A DNA stretch of 64,000 bases from Talaromyces rugulosus (taxonomy: Eukaryota; Ascomycota; Eurotiomycetes; Eurotiales; Trichocomaceae), in the NCBI RefSeq assembly GCF_013368755.1, contig NC_049563.1, positions 434,001-498,000 on the forward strand, read 5' to 3'. The notes beneath the pieces were generated by a model. The model saw only the letters and a list, made by a program, of their open reading frames with translations, searched no databases and had not been told where the DNA came from. Every line of letters starts with the position of its first letter. The stretch's first letter is position 1. This document shows positions 43,884 to 56,435 of the stretch, piece after piece. A program made the position numbers and the translations under genes.

Positions 43884-46179
43884 ATGATATCGCCTCGCTA
43901 CCGCATCCTCACCGCACGCCCGGCATGGATCTGCATTCAATGCAGAGCCAACTCCTCTGTCGCATCCCGCGCTGCATCTCCGCAAGTCCACCGCAGCAAA
44001 ACCACCGTGCTCGACAAAGCTGCCAGGACGCGTTTCGCTCCTTCGCCGACGGGATATCTTCATCTAGGCTCGCTTAGGACGGCACTTTTTAACTATTTGC
44101 TGGCCAAACGAACCGGTGGCCAATTCTTGCTTCGACTGGAAGACACGGACCAGAAAAGGACGATACCTGGCGCAGAAGAACGGTTATACGAAGACCTTCA
44201 ATGGGCGGGTCTGGAATGGGATGAAGGTACGGAGCATACATATAAAATTGAAACTTAATATACCCTTGTTTCTGACAGCATCAAGGGCCCAATGTTGGTG
44301 GTCAATATGGTCCATATCGACAGGTACATATGCCCGGACATACAACATTTAACCGCGCTAATATAGCAACGGCAGTCGGAGAGAACCGCTATTTACCGGG
44401 CTCATGCAGACAGTCTGATATCGACCGGCCATGCTTATCGTTGCTTCTGTAGTGCCGAACGTCTAGATACACTTGCGCGCCATCGCAACGAGGCCGGCCT
44501 TCCACTTGGATACGACCGCAAATGTGCTGATATCCGACCCGACGAGGCAGAAGAGCGAGCCGCGGGTGGCGAGACTCACGTTGTTCGTTTGAAAACCGAT
44601 GGATACCCGATGTTCCGTGACCTTGTATATGGCAAGACAGGCCAGAATCGGACCGGGGGAAAGAAGCCGGTGGACTTCATAGACCGCGTTTACGAAGACC
44701 CCATTCTTCTCAAATCGGACGGACATCCTACATATCATTTGGCAAATGTTGTCGATGACCACGAGATGAAGATTACACATGTTATTCGAGGAACAGTTCG
44801 TGCTTCTTCTCTTTTCCTAATCTGGTGGCGCGTTGGCTAATTCTCTGATAGGAATGGATGGCATCGACTCCAATGCACGTCGCGCTCTACAACGCCTTCA
44901 ATTGGACTCCTCCTGAGTTTGCCCATGTGCCGCTTCTTGTCGACAAGAACGGGCAGAAGCTGAGCAAGCGCAACGCTGATATTGACATATCGCACTTTCG
45001 AGACAGCGGAATCATGGCTCCAGTGCTCCTCAACTTTGCGGCTCTGCTTGGATGGTCACACACCTCGAGATCGGACGTTCTTTCACTGAAGGACATGGAA
45101 GAGATGGTGCGATACTCTACTTCTTTATGGACCATTAGTGCTAACAGGACTTAGTTTAATCTGAAAATCACAAAGGGCAACACTGTCGTAGCCTTCGAGA
45201 AGATGTGGTTCCTCCAAAAGGCTCATGCTCAACGAATCGCCGCCGCCAACGGCCTCGAACTTGAAGAATTGGAAGACAAGAGCGAAGCAGCCGCCAAAAC
45301 CTTGGTTGCTGGGACAGAGGCCGTAAGTTGCTGATTTCATTGATCCCCTACATGAATCCCTCGGGTGCTATATCAACCCTGTTTTCTCTTCATTCTGGTA
45401 CATACGACCATAGGGTGTGGAAAACAGGGCTTCCCGTCCGCTCAGCCATACTTAAGCCACACGCCGGCTGGTTAGTAGTTGGGTGGGTGACCACCAGCGA
45501 ATCCCAGCTGTTTGTATGTTTTTGTTTTTTTATTATTTTTTGGTTTTATCATTATTTGCTCTTAATTGTCGCGTTGGCTTACCGTTTGTTCTAGAGTCAG
45601 ACGCCTCTTCGTGGTGTTGTCCGCCTCCTCCTCCAAGCGGACGCCAAATCATATACCACACCCGAAGAATTCATCAATCGGAACAAGACTTTCTTCATCG
45701 CCCCTTCTAATCGCCCAGTGTACAAGCCAGCTGCAAATGACTCCACCACAGTGCCCATTTCCGCGCTGCATACGGCAGCTGCAGCGCTGTCTCTAGTCCC
45801 AGACGGCCACTGGACTATTGAAAACCACCGATTCAATATCAAGTCCTACAACACTGTCCCTCCTGGAACTGAAACTAACAACATAGTTGACGGTGAATCC
45901 ACTGCAAAACTCATTGCCCAAGACAAAGCCTTCAAAAAGGAACTATACCACTATCTCCGCTGGGCTCTTTCGGCCAGTGCTCCTGGTCCCGGAATCCCGG
46001 AGACCCTGACTATCCTAGGCCGTGCGGAATCGGTTCGCAGGCTCGAGGAAGCTAGGAGACTAACGACACCGGAGGTTACGCATGTTAATACTTGTCGAGT
46101 GCCCAAAACGCCGGTCCAGGCGCCGGCTATGGAGAATGCGGATAAGTCGTGGATGGGGTCATTGGCGCCGAAGGAATAG
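43884..46179 (+). CDS. mse1: Mitochondrial glutamyl-tRNA synthetase
   Basis: Class I aminoacyl-tRNA synthetase charging mitochondrial tRNA-Glu. Six exons (43884-44226, 44286-44323, 44367-44795, 44852-45106, 45155-45322, 45595-46179) give 605 residues. The start carries a basic, Ser/Arg-rich presequence ([20 protein letters not shown]) fitting mitochondrial import. The class I signature is [20 protein letters not shown] (HLGS in place of HIGH) and the KMSKS-type loop is [26 protein letters not shown] and [20 protein letters not shown] are the expected GluRS segments. All six exons join in phase. Intron 5 (45323-45594) is 272 bases, far longer than the others (about 43-59), because it contains a 5S rRNA gene on the same strand. 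The gene is divergent from the DnaJ gene and converges on ase1. Confidence 0.95.
45400..45519 (+). rRNA. 5S ribosomal RNA gene, nested in mse1 intron 5
   Basis: A 120-base match to the filamentous ascomycete 5S rRNA as I know it, starting ACATACGACCATAGGGTGTG. The terminal stem pairs ACATAC with GTATGT. The internal Pol III promoter region is intact (CAGCCATACTTAAGCCACAC and TTAGTAGTTGGGTGGGTGAC). The last helix pairs GGCTGG with CCAGC, a compensated variant, which argues for a functional gene rather than a decayed copy. One extra T may be present near 45511-45513. A T-rich stretch from 45519 to 45536 provides a Pol III terminator. It lies in sense orientation inside a protein-gene intron. 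Confidence 0.9.
45520..45536 (+). terminator. Pol III oligo-T terminator of the 5S gene
   Basis: Clusters of five or more T directly after the 3' arm of the 5S terminal stem, the standard Pol III stop signal. Confidence 0.7.
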
Positions 46180-46841
46180 AATTGTATTATGCGAATGTTG
46201 AAAGCGATACTGGGTGTAAACTACAATGTACAATAGAGAAATATTGAAATAGCCAAATCTACAAGAAGATTCGAAATTTCGAAAATGTCAAGTACAATCA
46301 ATTGACTGACCGTTGATATATACAGTCATCTTCTTGACTCCCACCGTCGAAAAGAGACAGGTAAAAGAGACGAAGCTACTCTGTACAAAAAGAATAAAGA
46401 CCGCACAGTAAATACATTAAGAACCCAAAAACCAGTAACGAAGAATAACCATATCAAATCCAAATCAAACACACTGCTTCACGCTGAGTCAAAAATAAAC
46501 ATGCAAAAAATAAAATACCTTTGAATAGAAAACAAAACCCAATATCAACGAGGAGAAGAGAAGAAAATATCATGTACCCAGTCAATGTTTGCCTGCACTC
46601 GTTGCGGATCATGAATAAAACAATACTAATAGAAAGCATTAAGCAAAAACTCCAATGCCAAAATAACGAGTATCACCCAAGATTTGGCAGAGGTTCAGGA
46701 GAACGAAAAATTAAAAAACTCTCTTTGCAGTGACTGAAAAGGGGGACGAAAACCATGGACCAAACGTAATCGTGTCAGTTCATACGTCAGTCGTGGAAGT
46801 CATCAGATCGTAGCTCATCGTTCAGGTCGCATAAAGTTGAT
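46180..46841. other. Convergent spacer of mse1 and ase1
   Basis: A 662-base A-rich spacer between converging stops. No gene or repeat of note. Confidence 0.5.
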
Positions 46842-49327
46842 CTAATACGAATCCAATTCGTCGGTCCACCCTCCGTCACTTCCTTCGATTCGCACAAATT
46901 GGCCATTATGCTCGATGATGCGCTCGTCAGACCCAACGCTGCGGATGCCTTTCATCTTTTTCCCCATTTGAATCACATTTTGCTGGTCATCAGGAGCAAA
47001 CCGCTTTCCATGAGCTGCACGGAGCTTGGCATAGTATACATCACTTGCATCAGTCTCGGGTTCCGAAACATCATCGTAGGTTTCCCAATTCTCAGAGCCT
47101 GATGCCGTCTGGATAGTCGAATTGGACGCCTGTCTCATAGCTGGCGGCGGCGGTTGTTGGCGTAGTGAGTATGATGAATCAGAAGGGTACGCCATCTCCC
47201 GCGATGCTGTCGAATGAAGAGACTGGGAAGAGCCATGAGAGCTAGTAGTCTCTACCCTGCTCCGTGACATGAGTGATTGGTTCATGAAAGACCGTTGTTG
47301 ACGATCATCGTATACATCATCTAGGCTGATTGGCCGGGTGCTTCGGCTAGACAAGACGCTCTCGCATCTCGACGGCTCCATTATATAACTGGGTGCCGGA
47401 GTATCTTCATTGGGGTCGTTGAACAAGTCACGCATTTTTGGCGGCGGAGCGCGCGGTGGCATTTTACCTCGTATCGTATTCGAAGAATAAGAGTTTTGTG
47501 GCTGACGGCGCTCTGGAGAATTGTTTCCATGGGGCATATTGCTCAAGGGCACGCGAGAAGGGATCTTGGAAGGAGACTTTTGTTGGGTCGTGGTTGAGAC
47601 AGATGAAGGTGGTGGCTGGTTGCGCCTCATGGTCCCCGTGGGAGTTTTGGTAGCTGAGCGTGGTGGTGCGCCTCTAACTGTTCCTTGAGATTGAGGTTGT
47701 CTTGCCTTAGCAGCACTAGATGGGGGTGGTCCAGAGGGCGTTTTCGAACGCGGGGGCATTTTAGAAGCCGCGGGAGTAAGCTCGTCGAGGTATCTCTCGC
47801 CGTAGACGAGGAAAGGTCGGCCGTATTCGTCTTCCCATTTCTCCAACAGCTTTCGGAGTTCGACTTCCACCTTGGGTAATTCTTTCGAAATCCTCTTGCG
47901 CATCTTCTCTTCTCGAAGGAGCTTGCCTGGGTCGCGTCTTTCTCCTTTGTTACCGCGAGCCATAAGACGTGATGCATCTTGACTCGAGGCTGCGAGAGAA
48001 TCGCGTTCCTGAATGAGGTTCTTGTGCCTGGTGATAAGTTCCAAAGCGGGAGCTCGCTGCTCTTTGAGAGCTTCAAGCCGAACAATTTCAGCTTCATGAG
48101 CTTCCAACAGGGCATCGCTATAAACGTCTGAAAATGCTGGTGTGAAGTCCAACATTTCCTCTTCGGAATAGTACAGGTCATCCCAGAGCTCTTGGAGGCG
48201 GCATCTTGAATCTTCGACGAATAGGTGCAGATTTTGTCGTTTTAGTTCGTTCAGTCGGGCCAGCTCTTCCTCGAATTCGTTGATGATACGCAGGCCACAG
48301 CCACGGTTAGCTGCAAGGAAGGCTTTCTGGTCCCGTTCATCCACTCCCAGGCGCTCCCACAAGCCTTCAACGGCGGTTTTGAGATCTTTCAGCTTTCTTT
48401 CGCGGTTTCTCTTCTCGTCCAAAAGCTTATCCCGTTTGCCTTTGAGGTTTGCAAGATCGGTGTCGTGAAGACCGAGTTGCTCTGGCGCGTCACGGTAATA
48501 CTTCACGATCGTGGAATCTGTCTGCGCCTGAGACGTTCCCAGCTCGGCCCATAGCTTGATAATCTCTTCCGAGGTTGCCGTTACTAGGTGAACCCGCTTG
48601 TTGTATTCTTCGTACACTCGAGTAAATTCGTTGTCCAAAGCTGCAACATACGATGGCGAGAGATCAAAATTGGGTGGAATAGAGGCATTGGGGGATGTTG
48701 GAGGAAGTGCAATCTTCACAAAAGATGACTCCAGATGAGACGAATATGACTCCAAGGCCTCCACGAGCTCTGTAGTATAAGTTAGCTTAAGCTTCCGTCT
48801 GATGTAGGGCTAGGTGCCACAAACTTTTCACTTGCTCGAAACGTTCGCGGTGTAATTTGCTGATCGCCGAGTATTTCTCTTTCAGAAACGCAATGCAGCG
48901 GTTCAGAGGAAACGTAATACGAAGATCTCCATGGTTAAGATCGTACTGTCCATTTGCTTTCTCGTCGTCTAGGGAGGCTTCCATCTGCCTGATCGTCTGG
49001 ACGAGGTGCTCTGCCTCTTCGACCATGGCAGTTTTTTCACTTTACACAGAACAAGTCAGAGGAAGCAATCTTAGAAGATTTAGTGGGGACGCGCTTACTT
49101 GTTGATAATGCGTAGGTGATTGTTCAGGGTAACCGAAAGAGCCCCGAAAAGCTGCGAGAAATTAGAACTGAATGAAAGGGACCAAAACTCAGATTCTTTC
49201 ATGGTCTTACCTCGGTCTCTTTCGCCTCCCTTTCATGGTTGGGCACGCCAATGTCATCGAAGATCCCGTGCAGCTGACTGATGATCTTGTTGACCTGGGT
49301 GGTCAAATCGCTGGTGTCGACCGACAT
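46842..49327 (-). CDS. ase1: Ase1/PRC1/MAP65 spindle-midzone microtubule bundler
   Basis: Microtubule cross-linker of the anaphase spindle midzone. Four exons (49327-49211, 49151-49099, 49039-48825, 48769-46842) give 770 residues. The N-terminus (SDLTTQVNKIISQLHGIFDD) and a long coiled-coil rod (IRQMEASLDDEKANGQYDLN, then KGKRDKLLDEKRNRERKLKD) lead to the conserved spectrin-like microtubule-binding region with CGLRIINEFEEELARLNELK, LQELWDDLYYSEEEM, and KELPKVEVELRKLLEKWEDE followed by GRPFLVYGERYLDEL. The C-terminal third is disordered, rich in Ser/Pro/Arg, with many S/T-P sites that in known homologues are cell-cycle kinase targets. The three 5' introns were placed by phase. Confidence 0.93.
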
Positions 49328-49906
49328 ATTCGCAATAAAAGGTCGCGGCTTATTATCCGGGTAGGTGGGCTTTGTGGAATGAAGGAAAGGTATCAAGACA
49401 AAGACGGCTGCAATGGCAGGCCGTCACCCCGGGTGGAGGGCAAAATCGTGAATAGCAAGTGAACGAGAGAACGTGGGAAGAGGGTGTAGGATCAATCAAT
49501 CGAGTTCACGTAGAGCCATGAAGCGTGGTGTTGGTAGTATCAAGAGAAGGGAGAGGGTCAAAAGCAGGGCTGGCTCGACGTGATAAGTCTTTGTGTACAC
49601 AGCAGCGATCGCGGCCGAGAAAGCGGCTGGTCTCACGCGTCGCCAGGGCAACCGCCCACCTGATCGGGTTCTGCCGCGTCTGGCCGCCCGCTGTGGATGC
49701 CTCAGGCGCCGAAGCCTAGCTCCCCCACTTGTTCTCCGCAATCGACTTCCTTATCGGTCAGCTTCGACTTTCGAGTTGCTTTGTCCATCCGCTGTCTTTA
49801 TGCTCCTCCTTTCGTCCTATTTGATCTCATCTTCTGAGAAGGATACCCTCACTCTATCTACATATTTTCCACCTCTCGTTCTTGGCCATAAGGTTTTCAA
49901 ACCCAC
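49328..49906. promoter_or_regulatory. Divergent promoter of ase1 and csn5
   Basis: A 579-base spacer between divergent starts, GC-rich in the middle (about 49600-49720) and pyrimidine-rich near csn5. No known site is recognised. Confidence 0.45.
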
Positions 49907-50968
49907 ATGATGGAGGCTGCACAGCAGTCCTGGGGTATGACCGTCACCGACAGCTTTCTATTTCTTCTCTGACTTAGTGATTATTCTCTAGAATTCGAAA
50001 ATTCCGTGCAGCTGGCAGATCCCAAGCGAGATGCTCTCTACAATTACGATGAAGCCGCTCACAACGAACTCTCAAACGCCAAGCCATGGAGGACTGACCC
50101 GCGATACTTCAAATCGGTCAAGATTTCGGCCGTCGCGATGCTCAAGATGGTGATGCACGCGCGATCGGGCGGCTCGCTAGAAGTCATGGGATTGATGCAG
50201 GGCTATATTGCTGCTGAGACATTTGTCGTCACCGACGCATTCAGATTGCCTGTCGAGGGCACGGAGACCAGGGTCAACGCTCAGGACGATGCGAATGAAT
50301 ACATGGTTGGATATTTACAGTCTTGCCGGGATTCTGGCAGGATGGAGAATGCGGTTGGTTGGTATCACAGTCATCCAGGGTATGGGTGCTGGCTCTCGGG
50401 TATCGATGTGTCGACGCAGGCGATGCAACAAATGAGCGATCCCTTTGTGGCTGTCGTTATCGACCCAGATCGTACCATCTCTGCCGGCAAGGTTGAAATC
50501 GGCGCATTCCGCACGTACCCCGATGGCTATACCGCTCCCAAGGAGGGAACCGAGGACGACGAATACCAGAGCATACCGTTGAACAAGGTCGAAGACTTTG
50601 GCGCGCACGCTTCGCAGTATTATGCCCTCGAGGTATCACATTTCAAAAGTACACTCGACACTCAACTCCTCTCGCTGTTATGGAACAAATATTGGGTAGC
50701 AACGCTCAGTCAGAGTCCACTCTTCACCACTCGTGACTACGGAAGCAAACAAATCATGGACCTAAGTCAAAAAGTGAAACGAGCGGCCCGTGGGATTGAA
50801 GGCGGCACCAGCAGAGGTGGCCCTGCAAGAGATCAGCAGTTAGGAAAAGTCGTGCGAGATGGACAGCGCGTTGTTGCTGAGGAAGTCAGCGGCCTTGTCG
50901 CTGCTGATATTAAAAGGACTCTGTTTCAGGATGTCGGTAAGACAGCGTCTGCGGGGGAGCAACAATAG
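49907..50968 (+). CDS. csn5: COP9 signalosome subunit 5 (JAMM deneddylase)
   Basis: Catalytic subunit of the COP9 signalosome, which removes Nedd8 from cullins (CsnE in A. nidulans, needed there for normal development and secondary metabolism). Two exons (49907-49934 and 49992-50968) give 334 residues. The MPN/JAMM zinc-protease centre is complete: E73 in LEVMGLMQG, then H135-S-H137 and D148 in [14 protein letters not shown]. Further Csn5-specific stretches are [20 protein letters not shown] and [17 protein letters not shown]. Two adjacent ATGs (49907 and 49910) differ by one residue. The JAMM variant distinguishes it from the proteasome lid paralogue Rpn11. Confidence 0.97.
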
Positions 50969-51173
50969 GCGTGATATTCACCGACCTTGCTTTAAGGCAT
51001 ACTTTACATTAGACTTATGGACGTTCGGGAACGATAGTGCTTTTCATAGATAATAAAATTTCCAAGAACCAGCCCCTGAACCACAATCCTCTACATAGTA
51101 CTTGTTCCTCGGGGACGCTAGCTAAATCATTATTAAATAAGTCGTATTATAAAAATGATAATACTTGTATATA

Positions 51174-54100
51174 CTAAAAACCAAACAAATTATTATCCTC
51201 CTCATACCCCCAATCTTTCAAAACAGGCAATGCTATTTTCTGAATCATCATCGGTGGACCGCAAAGGAGCGCCACATTGTTCCTATCCGGCTCAAAGGCA
51301 TGTTGTTTGATTATATCCTCAGTAATATGGCCCTTTTCACCCTTCCAGTTCTCACTGGCGTGAGAGAGCACATGCACAATCGCAAATTGGTCCGCGTGGT
51401 TCTTCGCAAACTGGTCAAAATCGCCGCTCATCAGGATATCGGCTTCGGACTTGTTTGTGTCGATCACTTTGATCTTTGTGTTGTCTTCTTGGTCTTCGAG
51501 AATTCGAGCAATTATTTGATAACCCGGAGTGACACCTGATCCACCGAGGATTAGGGAAACGTTGTTGAATCTGTGCTCTCTTCCGTCAATGACAAAGCGG
51601 CCACCCCCCTGGTATTGGATATCTCCTGCAGGACCCTTGACTTCGATTTCCTCGCCATGCCGAAGACAGTCCAGGATGTTGCTCATGGTACCACCGGGTT
51701 GGGTTGTATCTGGGTAATACGTTTTAACTACTAGGTCGAAGCTGCCGTCATCTTCGCTTTCCATGACTGGTCGTACTGGAGTGTAAGGACGGACGACCAG
51801 GCGGTCTTGGAAATGAAATCCAACCTGGATGTGTTGGCCAGTTCCGAGCCCTAGTTTCGTAGTCGGTGGCGGGAGTCCGAATGTGTAAAGATTGGTATCT
51901 TCAGACAGTTTTGCCTTGTTGAGAAGTCTAGCTTGAATCCACCTGGAGTTCGACTGTCAGCATTTACTACGGACAACTTTAGGCTTTGAGACTCTACTTG
52001 TACTTATCCAAGGCGGCTTCGGGGTCGTGTTTGACTTGCGATCTTTCCTGCTTCTTTTGCTCGGCGTCTTTTGTCATATAGTCCATTGCTCTTTGCGTAA
52101 CCTTTCCGATAATACATTCTATACGATGTCAGAACATGCAACTCTCGTGGACTTTTTTGAGAGAAAAAAATAACATGTAAAGAAACAATGAACTGACGTT
52201 TCAGCTGTCCCAGAGCGTAATCGTCGTGGATACCCTCAAATTCATCCGTTGTCTCCATATGCACGATACCAGCATGCGCCATAATAGCCCCTTTCCCACC
52301 GGGATGCCAACTGAGGACACTAGTAGCATCGTATACATTGCCATTGACGACGATCCAGCAATCATCCTCATTGCCATGCTTCTCAACCTCCTGTCGAGTG
52401 AATTGCTTTTCGGGAGCTGATACCTTGCGTTTGACTTCTTCGATCCTTTCTTCGGTGGACTCTTCCATCCAGCCATTCTTGCCATTTCCAGCATCTACTG
52501 GGTGGCGGAAAAGCAGGTATGCTTCCTCATTTTGCGGATCGTCGAACACTTCAGGTTTCACTTCATACCAGCAGTTGTTCATCATTCTGTGTTGTAGGCA
52601 ACTCAGTAATAGATTAGAAAAGGTGTAAATCGATGCGCTCACCCTTCTATATTCCACACAGGCTTTGGAGGCTGCGTGTTTTTATGCACATCAAAAGCAC
52701 GAACAATAATACTTTGTGCACGAATAAGCTTGGTGATGTCCAAATCGATGTGCCAATGCAACCAAGTCCAGAATTTTAGGCTATGCCGAATGGGCGCATC
52801 GGGATACTACTCAAAAGCACTCAACATATACACATAAAATACAAGTAAACGTGAAACGTACCTTGCGAACACAGTACAGCCAATGTTCTCCACCATCCAG
52901 GCTGATTTCCACCTTGTCGATTTCATCTCCGCTTCCGTTGTAGGCATATCCGGTAATTCGATACATCTTACCCTTTTTCACATCCACCAGATCAATCTTT
53001 TCCCCCTGCGCCGGCCTTGCAATGACAGAATTCAGCATCTGCTCGTTACAGATGGTACTGTGGTGGCGAAACATGGTTTGCGCAATGTCAGAGCTGGTAT
53101 CGGTGATGAAACTGGGCAGCTGCCGGTTATCGTAGATGTGATAGTGACTACCATTCTCATGGTCAGAAATCCAAACCCGCGCGAGCCATTTGACAGATCG
53201 CGCGCCCACCCAGCCGGGAAGAATCAAGCGCAGGGGGTATCCATGATCTGGTGGAATAGGGTGGTCATTCATCTGGTATGCGAGCATCACATCGTTGTTT
53301 CGGTCCATTGCATAATCGAGGGGGATGCAGGTTTCATATTTCCCTTCAGTGAGTGTGTCTGCGCCTTCGAAATTGACCCAGAACTGTTTTTCGGGATTCT
53401 TCTCCACGAGCTGCGTAACGCCTGCGAACATGAGGACATCGCAGAGTAAGACCCCTCGCCAGTAAGAGCAACCACTAGCAGCAGCAGTGAAATTAAACCC
53501 CCTGGTTTTCATGATCATGTTAAGCTCTTTCCGGCGATTTCCGTCACAAGCCATGAATACGGGTATATTGACGCTCTCGAATTGCTTCTGCAGATCGTCC
53601 ATGCCAAAAACCAAGTATTTGTCCGCTACCACCTCTAGTTTGTGGTTTTCCCAGAGCAGATGTGGCACAGCGCCGTGGTTGCGGACGTAGTGTATCGGCG
53701 AAGGTGTGATAAGGCCAGCTTCAAAAAGCGTGGTCAGGTTGGCTTCAGCATTCATAGGATGTTTTCCTGTCAGACGGATCAATTTATCGCTGCGAGGAAC
53801 CCAGCTGTCGGGGCTGAACTGGTCTGCTTCGTCGATTTTCTCGGGAAGACGCTCATTTTGAATTGGACAGCGACCCCTGCCATCATCCGTTTGCATTAAT
53901 GAGCGATATTCTTGCTCATGTCGTAGGTATTGTAGGAGTGCTTCTTCTTCTGGTGAGCTTGCTGGCTTGGAATTTGCATTGTCGTTTCGTTCTTCGTCCT
54001 CTCCGCTGCCTTTTTTCTTCTGCTCATTTTCTTTTTGTTTCTGTTTCTCACCGCCTGGTCTCTTTATATTTTCCTGTTCCCTCTGCTCCTTTTCCTCTGC

Positions 54101-54574
54101 CTCTTTTTCCCTCTGTTTCTTGCCCTGTTCCTCCTCCTTCTTTTTATTGATGGGCCACGGCTGCTCCTGCTTGATATAGCTTTCAGTAGTATGCAGTACA
54201 TATCTCCAGAAATTAGGATGCACATCCGGCCGCTCTAGATGAAAGTCCTGCCCGAATCAGCCCTCGTCAATACATACACACATACAAACACAAGAAGAAA
54301 TACATGTTCATCATCATCATACCTTCTGCTTGGTCATAATATCCCGCACAGTAATCAACTCGCCTTTGCTCACCTGCTCGCGCAGCTGATCCAGCTCTTC
54401 CTCTGCAATCTTTTCGAGTTCAAACGGTCTTTCGTCGCCCGTGTGTGTCACGCCCATAAACCGTGCATCGCGCCCTCGCGTTCCCACGCGGTGATTATGC
54501 GTTAGAGTCCAGTCGGGCTCGTTGAGGATCTCCACGTCGGAGGCGCCGGGGTGTTTCTTGGAACTTGGGGACAT
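51174..54574 (-). CDS. Nitrate reductase (Moco / cytochrome b5 / FAD) with charged insertion
   Basis: Eukaryotic-type assimilatory nitrate reductase fold of 1026 residues. Six exons: 54574-54323, 54247-52862, 52806-52643, 52586-52198, 52118-51998, 51942-51174. Domains in order: molybdopterin domain with YVRNHGAVPHLLWENHK and ACDGNRRKELN (candidate Moco cysteine); dimerisation region ending WTWLHWHID; cytochrome b5 with haem ligands in SWHPGG (about residue 695) and IHDDYA; FAD domain with RPYTP; NAD(P)H domain with GGSGVTPGYQ and CGPPMM. The cofactor motifs are all present, so it should be active. Unusual: about residues 118-180 form a Lys/Glu/Gln-rich low-complexity insertion absent from classical niaD, explaining a length about 150 above usual. 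No nitrite reductase or nitrate transporter gene lies nearby, and I found no CTCCGHGG-type site upstream. Probably a second, non-clustered nitrate reductase; substrate not proven. Confidence 0.88.
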
Positions 54575-56435
54575 GGCGAGGAGGAAAGACAGCAAAAAAA
54601 AAGATTTTGGACGCGATGGAAGATATTAATTGATGTCGGAAGTGCATCAATTCTGAACCCTGAATTGGCCATTTCCGATGATAACCTCGCGTTGCGTCAT
54701 GGGACGATATGATGACATAGCGTTGATATCCCAAGGTTTCCGGTTCTGCCAATCGCACAAGATGCAGCGCGAACATTATTCTTTTGGGCATTGAACTTCA
54801 TGTTGTGGTGCAGGATCTCGTGCATACAAATCGATGCATCAATTGGTGCGAGAGGTGATAGATGATGTCGTATCTCTCGTATCCCCTGGTGAGCACCAGC
54901 CTCACAACGTTGTAGGAAATAATAGACTCCATAACTAATCAAGAACCGTGGAAAAAGCGTTTCCATGATTATAAAGATTCTGCAAATTCTCCTAGTCAGC
55001 GCATCGCCATCTTCTATTTTCTTTGATTATTACAAGGAGTGGAAGGAAAGAAAGTTGGAAGATCGGTTGAAACTGCCTGCTGGTGGAGAACAATCCATAG
55101 CTGTGAAAAAAGTTAAGTGCCTCGTTGGAATTAATATTATTAACGATGTATGATGATTATTATAGTAGTAACTATTAATATCTTCAGTATTCACTTCAAA
55201 CAAGATGACAATCTCTAAATTAACGAGGTGATCTGCTGAGGCTCTGAGCAAAGTGGATTTGGACCCCGCTTGATTACTGGCGTGTTACTTTCCGATAATA
55301 TTAATTAAATACTTGAAATAATACGTATTTTTCAGAGAATAGTAATATATACAGATAAAACAAGAATAATAAGTAACATACCCACGCCAAAGTGTGAATT
55401 TATGGCTGACCAACCGTCATATTTCCAACTATCTCGGTAGATGGTCAGAAATACCCGCTAAAGCCTTGGCGTTGGCGATCTTCAAGGAGATTGCAGATCG
55501 CGGTGACGGCCGATAGCAGCTGACGCTGGATGGGGATTCACCGGATGTGGCATAAGTTTTGAAATCTATCGATTGTGTCATGATCCATTATCATAACGTC
55601 GTCTTGCTCAGGCGTGCCTCAGCTACTAGCCGAGCAGTAGCGCTGTTGCAGTGGGGGTCGCAGGCGGCTAGAACGGCTAGCCAAAATGAAACGATACTGA
55701 TAAGCAGCAAATTGTGTCTCGGGCACTCGGGCTCTCCGTCTTCAGCGTTGCACGGAGCGTAGTCTGCGGGTCGCGGAGTACCAACGGCCAGCGACCCAGA
55801 CCAGACCAGAACCCACGTGGAACCCGAATCAATACGATCCTCCATCATCTGTGGATGAATAGACTGGATTGAGCGGTGAGCCCCACCGCTATGAATTTCC
55901 CATGTGACATGACATCGGGCTCGAGTCATTCGACAGGGGGTTGCGGCTGTCCGTTTGCGCGGCACAAGTCTCAGTTTCCATTCGTCGATCAGAACTTACA
56001 GGAAGCCTGATTCGGAGAGCAGTCTACGCAAGGAAGTCAACGTTAGTGCCTGCATAGTCTCAAATGTCACGATAAGAAATGATAAAGAAAGACGGGAAGA
56101 TAAGAGATCAGAGTTTGGGAATGGATAGCTCTGTGCCAATGCAAAATGCCAAAAATCCTCCTTCGCGTGCTTAGCGACATAAATGTAGGTAGGATGGCTG
56201 GCTCTAAAGAAGAAGAAAAAGAAGGCCCAAAAAGTAGATATACACCCCTGCGTTGATGTAAAACGCAGGTGAAACGAGGCCAATCCGCAAATGTGCGGCA
56301 CGAATAGGAAAACGTAAAATCATGTCACAGAGTCATGGGCATCATCAAGTGAAAAATCGAGGCGTGAAGAAAACGGAAAAAAGAAGTCTAAGAAATGTGC
56401 AGTAAAGGAACGCCGTGCATCAAAGAAAAGGGGAA
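54575..56435. other. Nitrate reductase upstream region and RasGEF 3' flank
   Basis: A 1.86 kb spacer, AT-rich at 54960-55400. Scattered GATA cores occur, as anywhere, but no clear paired AreA sites and no consensus NirA site. Minus-strand frames at 55591-55965 and 55996-56301 have no recognisable domain. A small undetected gene cannot be excluded. Confidence 0.4.

Noticed and set aside
55591..56301. Minus-strand frames between nitrate reductase and RasGEF
   Set aside because: No recognisable domains; the RasGEF protein is complete without them.
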